The translations under genes were made by a program, and so were the position numbers. 64,000 nucleotides of DNA from contig NZ_KZ293963.1 in the NCBI RefSeq assembly GCF_002352765.1, forward strand, positions 2,316,368 to 2,380,367. Direction: 5' to 3'. Each line of letters opens with the position of its first letter. Within the stretch, counting starts at the first letter, position 1. This document shows, in pieces, positions 58,156 through 64,000 of the stretch. The DNA is from Alteribacter populi. GTDB lineage: Bacteria > Bacillota > Bacilli > Bacillales > Salisediminibacteriaceae. The notes beneath the pieces are model-generated. The model saw only the letters and a program-made list of their open reading frames with translations, was not told the DNA's origin and searched no databases.

Positions 58156-60066
58156 TTAAAGCAGTCCTAAAAAGTCTTCAACTTTAATTTGATTTGCTAG
58201 CTTTTCAACTAAGGAAGTATTTTCTGTTAGGTTCGAAAATTCATGAAACAGCTTTTTTGTCTTTTGACTATCAGAAAGTTTATTTGCTAAAACAAAAACA
58301 ACGGAAACCTGTTCATTTTCCCACTGAATCGGTTCCTCTAAAGTGACTACTGCGATGGTTGGTGTGATCACGAGGTCAGGGTCTCCATGAGGTATTGCTA
58401 CTCCACCGCCTATAAACGTAGACGATGTTTTTTCTCGTTGCAAGGTACTTTTAATATAACTTTTTTTTACTATTCCTCGTTTATATAGTTTTTGCGTAAT
58501 CGTTTTAATTAGCTCCTCACGCTCATTTATTTCATAGTGAAGAAATATAAGCTCCTCGTTTAAGAAACTCTTTAAGCAAGGGAAGCTTGTTCGATCATCA
58601 AGGTTTTTTATAAAGTATTCGATTTTCGTCTGTTCGTGATCAAAAAGCAAAGGTGAAATTTCAATGTGTGGTGTCTCGGTAAGGAGAGGTACCGTTGAGA
58701 TAATAAAATCGACCTCCTGTTGTTGTTCATAGCTTTTCAACCGAGAAGCTGGTACACACCCCACAATCTCCAAAGAATGAAATTTCCTCTCTATTTTTGT
58801 TTTGAGTAATTGAGACATTCCAATGCCCATGGAACAAACGATTAATGCTTTTTTGTTTTCACCACTTAACTGCTGAATCCTCTCTAGTGATGATTGAAAA
58901 TGTAGTGTTAAATACCCTATTTCATCTTCAGGTATTTGAGACACTCGTGATTCACTTAAGTCAGGAAAAATCGAATAAATGACTTGAAACATATAAGGAT
59001 ACATCTTCTTTATGTCATCAAGCATTGGGTTTGATATAAACAATTGATAATCGATACGATTAAACGTAGCCTGAAGATGAATTTTCAAGCCGGAACTAAG
59101 TTGTTTGTCACTTTGAAAATCCAAATTAGTAACGCGGGAGACCTTTGAAATTAGTTCATCGACAAAGGATGAAACGTTACTTCCATACTCAAGCCCCTCT
59201 TCTTTTGTTACACCACCGGAAGGTCGTTCATATTTTCCCCCTAAAATTCGTTGGGCAATATACGCCACTTCATTTTCAGGGAATTTTAACGAAAAAATTG
59301 GCTCCAGAGTGTCCATCAATTTCTTAGCAAGAATAAATTCTTTTTTATTTTTTAACGACTTTATTTCTTCCTCTGTCATAGGTAAGGGGTTCTTCTGCTT
59401 CAAACGTTTAATCGCAATTAACACGTGAATGACTAGGTTTTTTAAAGAGCGATCAGATAAAGAGAGTGGCAATGATTTGTCAAGTGCTTTAACATAGTGC
59501 TCGACCGTTGTCCATTCATGATTTTCAAACATATTCGTTACTATTTCAGTCTCCTTACCGGAATTTTCAATATAGCTAAGTAAGGCGGACCGCTTGTTTC
59601 GCTCATTACCTTCAACAAGAATACCTACCTTTTGTTTGGCAGTCATTTTAAGGTGAAAGGTTTTTAAAAACTCTTCAATTTGATTAAGATCTCTTTTGAT
59701 TACGTTTTTATTTACAAAAAAACGTTTAGCTAACTCCTGAATAGTTAAGTTATTTTCCTTATTTAAAATACATTGTAGAATCTCAAACATTCTAGTTTCA
59801 TCAGGCAGCTTATTTATGTTCACCGCATAAAGGGCGTTAACTAATCGTTTTTGTTCTTCATGATCGACCTCTAAAAGAACACCTTTACTACGCTTCCTAA
59901 CTAACTTGGCACTTGATTGCTTATTTAACCAATGATCGATTTCTTTAAAATCAGTGCGAATCGTCTTTTCGGAACAAGAGATTTTATCGGCTATTTCCCG
60001 TACGAGTAAATGCTGGTTTGGATCTAGGAGAAATAGCCTTAGTATCGACTTTTGTCTGTCATTCAT
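58156..60066 (-). CDS. PRD-containing PTS-controlled transcriptional activator (ManR/LicR/MtlR type)
   Basis: About 636 residues from ATG 60066 (MNDRQKSILRLFLLDP), GGAGG eight bases upstream. The frame is open to 60177 but that extension reads through a REP palindrome (MPDPHHCTAVQWRG) and is not likely translated. Order: HTH_11 (VREIADKISCSEKTIRTDFKE), second HTH (TIQELAKRFFVNKNVIKRDL), PRD1 and PRD2 with regulatory histidines (FPENEVAYIAQRILGGKYE; DEIGYLTLHFQSSLERI), EIIB-like (ALIVCSMGIGMSQLLKTKI) and EIIA-like (FIGGGVAIPHGDPD). It should activate the EIIBC-EIIA operon when its substrate is transported. Confidence 0.92.
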   Translation of the reverse strand: MNDRQKSILRLFLLDPNQHLLVREIADKISCSEKTIRTDFKEIDHWLNKQSSAKLVRKRSKGVLLEVDHEEQKRLVNALYAVNINKLPDETRMFEILQCILNKENNLTIQELAKRFFVNKNVIKRDLNQIEEFLKTFHLKMTAKQKVGILVEGNERNKRSALLSYIENSGKETEIVTNMFENHEWTTVEHYVKALDKSLPLSLSDRSLKNLVIHVLIAIKRLKQKNPLPMTEEEIKSLKNKKEFILAKKLMDTLEPIFSLKFPENEVAYIAQRILGGKYERPSGGVTKEEGLEYGSNVSSFVDELISKVSRVTNLDFQSDKQLSSGLKIHLQATFNRIDYQLFISNPMLDDIKKMYPYMFQVIYSIFPDLSESRVSQIPEDEIGYLTLHFQSSLERIQQLSGENKKALIVCSMGIGMSQLLKTKIERKFHSLEIVGCVPASRLKSYEQQQEVDFIISTVPLLTETPHIEISPLLFDHEQTKIEYFIKNLDDRTSFPCLKSFLNEELIFLHYEINEREELIKTITQKLYKRGIVKKSYIKSTLQREKTSSTFIGGGVAIPHGDPDLVITPTIAVVTLEEPIQWENEQVSVVFVLANKLSDSQKTKKLFHEFSNLTENTSLVEKLANQIKVEDFLGLL

Positions 60067-60125
60067 CCTTCTAGCCTCCATTCCTAGTACTATTCTACAA
60101 AAATAATCCCAACTGCACAAAAAGG

Positions 60126-60179
60126 AGGTGCCTGACCCCCGCCACTGTACCGCGGTACAGTGGTGGGGGTCAGGCACCT
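60126..60179. repeat. Full REP-like palindrome, 54 bases
   Basis: AGGTGCCTGACCCCC, GCCACTGTACC and the mirror image form 27-base arms with one G.T pair and no loop. It lies between the amidohydrolase and the PRD regulator, and its outermost bases form part of the amidohydrolase stop codon. On the minus strand CTCCTTTTTG follows, so it may also terminate transcription. Confidence 0.85.
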
Positions 60180-61605
60180 AAAGTTCCTCATTTTTCATTC
60201 TTTGTAGGAGTGGGCTTTTCGATTTGTGGTTGTCTTCTTTTGCTTTTCGACTGATTTCATTTGCGGATATTTGAGCGGTTTTGATGATTTCTTTTTCATC
60301 TACTGTTGTAATTTCTCTATTTTTCATAATAAATCTTCCGTCGATCATGACTGATTCTACTTCATTGCCTTTTGCAGAATACACAAGGTTTGGTACGATG
60401 TTACGAATCGGTTCAGTAATAACTGGGGATAGGCTTGGTTCTTGTAAATTGACAAGGAGTAAGTCTGCTTTTTTTCCCGTCTTAAGTGAGCCGACTTCAT
60501 GGTCTAACCCTATCGCTTTCGCTGATTCAATGGTTGCTAGACGGAGGGCTAAGTGAGCTGGAAAAACTGCAGGATCCTGTCTTTTGACTTTATTTAAAAT
60601 CGAAACGAACTTCATTTCATTAAACATGTTATTGCAATTATTGCCTGGCGCTTGATCAGAGCCTAGTGCTGCCGTTCCTCCTGCCTCAATAAACTCCTGT
60701 ATCGGTGGAACAATCCCGTCAATGATCCCAATACTTCCTGAACAATTGATCATTGCCGCTCCGCTTTTTGCGACCGACTCTGTTTCTACTTTCGTAGCCT
60801 CAGTCAAATGAACAGCGAGTAACCTGCCATTTAAGTAACCGATTTCTTCTAAAAAGGCAATGCTTCGTTTTCCATATCGTTTAATCATTTGGTCAATTTC
60901 ACGATCACCTTGGGCTACATGCATGTGCAGTTTTGTATCGTATTTTTCTGCTAACGCTTTCATTTCTTTCAGTAATTCTACACTCATCATATCCGGACCG
61001 TGGGGGCCAAGCATGCATGTAATTCGGCCAGCTTCTTTTTCATGCCATTCTTCTAGTAGTTTGATATTATTTTGTAATTTCCTTTCACCAATATTTGCGT
61101 GAAAAGGGTAAAGTTCTCCGACAGGGATATCCCCGATATCATGAGGAATTTCGTTAACGAGCTCTGCGATCCTCGCCCGCGCTCCAACCTTCACATAGTT
61201 GTTAACGATCTCGTTCATATGTGAATCATAATCGCAAAACGTCGTGGTTCCTGCTTTAATTCCCTCTACAATGTTCATCATTGAACCATTCACATGATCT
61301 TCTGCTGTGACATGTTTCATAAACGGCCACAATCCTTCTTGCATCCAATTGCCAATGTCTTGAGAAACGCCGCGGAGAATCCCTAAGCCCGTATGGATAT
61401 GAGCATCAATGAGTCCGGGCATAATGAGCTTATTTTGTGCATCAATAATTTCTTCAGCAGAAAATTGCTGAACAATTTCATCTGTACGACCTACTCCTGC
61501 AATCGTATTTCCTTTAACGGCGATCGCGCCATCTTCAATCATACCAACGCCGGTCCCCTCCATCGTCATGACAAAAGCGTTCTTGATAATCAAGTTAACT
61601 TTCAT
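60178..61605 (-). CDS. Amidohydrolase, deaminase type (MtaD/TrzN-like)
   Basis: 475 residues, ATG 61605, GGGAGGTG upstream. Zinc motifs: MPGLIDAHIHTGLGILRG (DAHIH), LHMHVAQGD, LAVHLTEA and LGSDQAPGNNC (metal Asp). Composite N/C domain ends with TGKKADLLLVNLQ. The family includes 5-methylthioadenosine/S-adenosylhomocysteine deaminases, guanine and cytosine deaminases and triazine hydrolases. The substrate cannot be told; a neighbouring PTS does not clarify it. Cytoplasmic. The TAG stop overlaps a REP palindrome. Confidence 0.88.
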   Translation of the reverse strand: MKVNLIIKNAFVMTMEGTGVGMIEDGAIAVKGNTIAGVGRTDEIVQQFSAEEIIDAQNKLIMPGLIDAHIHTGLGILRGVSQDIGNWMQEGLWPFMKHVTAEDHVNGSMMNIVEGIKAGTTTFCDYDSHMNEIVNNYVKVGARARIAELVNEIPHDIGDIPVGELYPFHANIGERKLQNNIKLLEEWHEKEAGRITCMLGPHGPDMMSVELLKEMKALAEKYDTKLHMHVAQGDREIDQMIKRYGKRSIAFLEEIGYLNGRLLAVHLTEATKVETESVAKSGAAMINCSGSIGIIDGIVPPIQEFIEAGGTAALGSDQAPGNNCNNMFNEMKFVSILNKVKRQDPAVFPAHLALRLATIESAKAIGLDHEVGSLKTGKKADLLLVNLQEPSLSPVITEPIRNIVPNLVYSAKGNEVESVMIDGRFIMKNREITTVDEKEIIKTAQISANEISRKAKEDNHKSKSPLLQRMKNEEL

Positions 61606-61700
61606 TATACAGCACCTCCCTTTCTATTATATTATTTCATATACTTCCTCCCCTTCCAACAAAAAGGAGAAATCTAAGCATATGAAGCTATTGCAAGAAA

Positions 61701-61717
61701 AGTGCCTGACCCCCACC
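61701..61717. repeat. REP-like fragment
   Basis: AGTGCCTGACCCCCACC, followed by cgctgtaccactgta, an imperfect version of the element centre; the second arm is missing. Confidence 0.55.
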
Positions 61718-62007
61718 GCTGTACCACTGTAATGACCTAAATAATCACAACATCGATTCAACTCATACCCATAATCGGGTAGGATGAGGAGTGGTAACTC
61801 CCCCTGTACCTCCCACCATAGGGCCGGCTGATAATCTATTGTAATAACTCCGACTTACCACACTCCATCATCGGTCATTTAGCTTTGGCATAGTGATGGA
61901 GGATTGAGCTACTGGCGATTCGCCAGTAACCCTTTTATTCTTTGGTTAGAAGATTACTGAAAATCGGCACGTAATTTTTCGAATTGACGCCGATATTGCC
62001 AAAAAAA

Positions 62008-62059
62008 GTGCCTCCCCTCTCACTACTGTAAAACTTTACAGTAGTGGGGGTCAGGCACC
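62008..62059. repeat. REP-like palindrome, also likely terminator of the carboxypeptidase gene
   Basis: AGTGCCTCCCCTC, tCACTACTGTAAA and the mirror image ending GGGGGTCAGGCACC form an imperfect palindrome. On the minus strand it is followed by a run of seven T, 24 bases after the carboxypeptidase stop. Confidence 0.7.
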
Positions 62060-62083
62060 AAAAATGTCACCAAATACTTTTTA

Positions 62084-63316
62084 TTAATTATTTGGTCTTC
62101 CGATACTTGGGCTGTCTGTAGGAATCTCATTATCGTAAAAAGCTGGATCTACTTCAAAAACTTCGCCATTAGCGAGTCCTAGTAATGTTTCGTAGAGTCC
62201 GATGTAGCTTTGTTTAATGAGCATTCCGCTTGATTTTTGGCCGGTATGACCATTTGGGTGTTGTTGTCCGCGTGTTTCATAAAGCATGATTGCTGCATCG
62301 TTCATGGAATAGCTTCCGAGCGCTGTTCCAGGTAGGTTAACATCGGGGTATCTGGACACCGCTCCAAATGGTGAATTTCCTTTTTGCAATGCTTGATACA
62401 CGTAACTGTTCACTTGCTTAGAGAGTTCTAGTGATTCTTCGCTCACTTGATAGTCTTGTCCGTCATAACTTACCACATTATCTTCGTCAACGACTTGTGC
62501 AATTAGTTGTAGTGTGTTTAATCTGTCATCGTCCTCTGATACTGTGTTGCTATAGCGGTGGTGGTGATCAATAAAGAGGTCTGGCTGGAGTTCCTCAAAC
62601 ACGTCTCTTGACGCTCTTGCTTCTGGTGACACGAAAAATCCTGGCTCTGAACCGACCCCTGGTAACAGGTCAGTGTTTTCTTCGTTTAATTCAAAAGAAA
62701 GGTCTGGGTGGAAATCACGGTTTACATCATAGCCTAGTTCACCGCTAGCCCAATCCGTTCCATGATACCAAGGAGCCGGTGCATCAGCAGAAAGCCCCCA
62801 CTCTTCAGGTGTCCATTCTTGGAAGTTTCTACGCTGTTTCGCTTGTCCTTCTTCTCTTTCAATAATTTGAGCACCATCCGGGTTTAACATCGGTACGATC
62901 CATACAGTGACATTATCAAGGATTGTTCTAATATCCTGGTTGTTACTCGTGGCAAGTTGTTGGATGAGGTCGATCGCTGCCTCCGTTCCCCCTTGCTCAT
63001 CACCGTGAATTTGCGTTTGGAGGAACACTTTAGGGTTATCCGTATCTGCTTCACCAAATTTCGCAACATAAATCGGGTATTCGTCCCGTGCGGAGTGTCC
63101 GACTACCTCTAACTCCATACGCCCCTCTCGTGCACGGTCCTCAATTTGCTCGAGTTTCTTATGTAAATCCTCAGGGTCCATAAACCTTTCAAGCTTTGTT
63201 TCCTGTCCCGGCTGAATCCAAGGTCCGTTAGGTTTTGATTGTGATTCCGCAAATGCCGGCATTGCAGTCGTAAAGAATAATGCCATAACCATTACAAGGT
63301 ACAACAATTTTTTCAT
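62084..63316 (-). CDS. Secreted M14 zinc carboxypeptidase
   Basis: About 410 residues from ATG 63316 (MKKLLYLVMVMALFF), GGGAGG eight bases upstream; the in-frame ATG 63361 overlaps the promoter. Signal peptide to about AMPAFA. Zinc ligands in QTQIHGDEQGGTEAA (HxxE) and the later His in DHHHRYS; catalytic Glu in MLYETRGQ; WIVPMLNPDGAQ and NRDFHPDL are family marks. It removes C-terminal amino acids or processes wall peptides outside the cell. Acidic mature protein. Single gene with its own promoter. Confidence 0.92.
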   Translation of the reverse strand: MKKLLYLVMVMALFFTTAMPAFAESQSKPNGPWIQPGQETKLERFMDPEDLHKKLEQIEDRAREGRMELEVVGHSARDEYPIYVAKFGEADTDNPKVFLQTQIHGDEQGGTEAAIDLIQQLATSNNQDIRTILDNVTVWIVPMLNPDGAQIIEREEGQAKQRRNFQEWTPEEWGLSADAPAPWYHGTDWASGELGYDVNRDFHPDLSFELNEENTDLLPGVGSEPGFFVSPEARASRDVFEELQPDLFIDHHHRYSNTVSEDDDRLNTLQLIAQVVDEDNVVSYDGQDYQVSEESLELSKQVNSYVYQALQKGNSPFGAVSRYPDVNLPGTALGSYSMNDAAIMLYETRGQQHPNGHTGQKSSGMLIKQSYIGLYETLLGLANGEVFEVDPAFYDNEIPTDSPSIGRPNN

Positions 63317-63350
63317 AAAAGAAGCCTCCCTTTTCAGTAAGTATGGCTTA

Positions 63351-63380
63351 ATCTTACGCATTCCGAAATATCTACGTCAA
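63351..63380 (-). promoter_or_regulatory. Promoter of the carboxypeptidase gene
   Basis: Minus strand TTGACG, 18 bases, TAAGAT; 35 bases before ATG 63316. Confidence 0.55.
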
Positions 63381-63440
63381 GAAAATTCAGAAAAATGTGA
63401 TATTATGTCTAATGATTGTCGAAAAACGCCTTTATTTCTA

Positions 63441-63479
63441 TTAAAAAAGGGCTAGAAAGACACTAGTCCTTTCTGCCCC
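63441..63479 (-). terminator. Terminator after the glycoside-hydrolase-like gene
   Basis: Minus strand GGGCAGAAAG-gactagtgt-CTTTCTAGCCC (one bulge) followed by TTTTTTAA. It lies 160 bases after the stop of the 63.6 kb gene. Confidence 0.8.
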
Positions 63480-63571
63480 AAGAGGTGATTTTCATTTGAT
63501 TCTCTGACTTGTGTTTACTAGTAGAGACATTGTATTTCAACAAAAAATCAGGGTTTTTTGAACAGTAATAG

Positions 63572-63630
63572 CCCACTTTTCTACCCAACCCTACTTTTTT
63601 CTACATAAAATCGAACTTTTCTACACACAA
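63572..63630. repeat. Degenerate tandem repeat with ACTTTTCTAC core
   Basis: Three units (acttttctacccaaccct, acttttttctacataaaatc, aacttttctacacacaacc) in the gap after the last gene. Similar in style to the repeat at 7769-7900. Confidence 0.55.
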
Positions 63631-63638
63631 CCAAAAAC

Positions 63639-64000
63639 CTATTCAACTTCCTCAAGCCACAGCACACTCGTCACCCCGCGCGGATAATACTTACTTCCTG
63701 CAATCTTACCGGAAATAATTTGATCACTCCAACTCCATACGGATAATGTCGGATGAGTTAGCCAAGCTACATGGGCTGCATCGGCTTTTTCTCCCTGCTC
63801 ATCCCATTCCCATCCAAGAATCTCTCGGGCAATGAATTGACTTAAATAGATTTTACTTAACCATGAGTTATCACTAGTTGATGAGATCTTCCAGCCGCCA
63901 TCCTCAAACAGACAGACACCTTCTTTGAGAACGGTACTCAAATGAGTTTTCAACGTCCGAATATAGGAACCGAAACGTCCATCGGGTTGAAGAGCTTCTT
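63639..64000 (-). CDS. C-terminal part of a glycoside-hydrolase-like protein, cut by window end
   Basis: The frame is open from the stop at 63639 to the right edge (120 codons), so the start lies outside; the in-frame TTG at 63953 is not needed. Readable: EALQPDGRFGSYIRTLKTH, KEGVCLFEDGGWKISSTSDN, SWLSKIYLSQFIAREILGW, TLSVWSWSDQIISGKIAGSK, YYPRGVTSVLWLEEVE. The pattern (repeated Trp, DNSW, GSKYYPRGVTS) recalls the end of family 52 beta-xylosidases, from memory only. A carbohydrate-active enzyme is likely; the family call needs the full gene. Confidence 0.5.
   Translation of the reverse strand, partial: EALQPDGRFGSYIRTLKTHLSTVLKEGVCLFEDGGWKISSTSDNSWLSKIYLSQFIAREILGWEWDEQGEKADAAHVAWLTHPTLSVWSWSDQIISGKIAGSKYYPRGVTSVLWLEEVE

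Larger units (their letters stand above)
61606..62083. other. Non-coding structured gap
   Basis: 480 bases without a supportable gene. It contains a REP-like head at 61701-61717, a stem CTCCATCA...TGATGGAG (about 61864-61904), the short hairpin TACTGGCG-att-CGCCAGTA (about 61910-61929) followed by ACCCTTTTATT, and the REP palindrome at 62008-62059. Confidence 0.45.

Noticed and set aside
60067..60177. Extended N-terminus of the PRD regulator (MPDPHHCTAVQWRG...)
   Set aside because: It is the translation of a REP palindrome; a proper RBS and domain start lie at 60066.
63639..63953. A complete 104-residue gene starting at TTG 63953
   Set aside because: The frame stays open to the window edge and the sequence reads as the end of a larger protein, so it is a truncated gene.
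1..64000. tRNA, rRNA, riboswitch or intact insertion sequence
   Set aside because: I looked through the gaps and found no cloverleaf, conserved riboswitch core or transposase gene.

Overview
The window looks like the chromosome of a Gram-positive, spore-former-type Bacillaceae, probably an alkaliphile or haloalkaliphile. The main evidence is the gene order on the minus strand from about 12.3 kb down to 1. Read in the direction of transcription it runs degS-degU-degV-comFA-comFC-yvyF-flgM-flgN-flgK-flgL-yviE-fliW, with yvyE divergent next to degS. This is the Bacillus subtilis order, except that comFB is absent. Strong Shine-Dalgarno sequences, many TTG/GTG starts, and very acidic secreted proteins (penicillin-binding protein, solute-binding lipoprotein) fit this. 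The species cannot be named from the sequence.

Layout. 1-5.3 kb: late flagellar genes with the FlgM anti-sigma factor and a sigma-D-like promoter. 5.4-7.6 kb: competence genes comFA and a broken comFC. 8-11.4 kb: degV and the DegS/DegU two-component system. 11.7-18.8 kb: yvyE, an Xre regulator, a lipoprotein PBP, an LCP-family teichoic acid ligase and a secreted amidase with five SH3 modules. 18.8-42.4 kb: a large, visibly more A+T-rich wall teichoic acid region with tagO, tagA, a glycerophosphodiesterase, tagH, tagG, two tagD copies, tagB, gpsA, four further CDP-glycerol glycerophosphotransferase-type proteins (two of about 1000 residues, one fused to a GT2 glycosyltransferase), an acyltransferase, a secreted autolysin with CWB2 repeats and an N-formylglutamate-amidohydrolase-like secreted protein. 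Together these can make sn-glycerol-3-phosphate (GpsA), CDP-glycerol (TagD), the linkage unit (TagO, TagA, TagB), the polymer (TagF types), export it (TagGH) and attach it (LCP).

43-46 kb: an SGNH-hydrolase-like lipase/esterase and a CapA-type protein. 46.3-54.9 kb: a compact putative catabolic system with a secreted PIG-L-type deacetylase, a ROK repressor, an argininosuccinate-lyase-like enzyme and an ABC sugar-type transporter lacking its own ATPase. Two matching operator-like palindromes lie just downstream of the promoters of the deacetylase gene and the ROK gene, so the whole block is probably one regulon. I consider this the best candidate for an undescribed system. 55-56 kb: remnants and very small genes. 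56.2-61.6 kb: a fructose-family PTS (IIA, IIBC), its PRD regulator and an amidohydrolase. 62-64 kb: a secreted M14 carboxypeptidase and the 3' end of a glycoside-hydrolase-like gene cut by the window edge.

Several repeat families are visible. GTGCCTGACCCCC palindromes occur between 48.9 and 62 kb and twice supply the TAG stop of the preceding gene. There are MITE-like intergenic elements at 9.1, 12.4 and 43.1 kb, a 25-base repeat shared by 8.96 and 13.28 kb, and degenerate tandem repeats at 7.8 and 63.6 kb. I saw no tRNA, rRNA, CRISPR array or intact insertion sequence.
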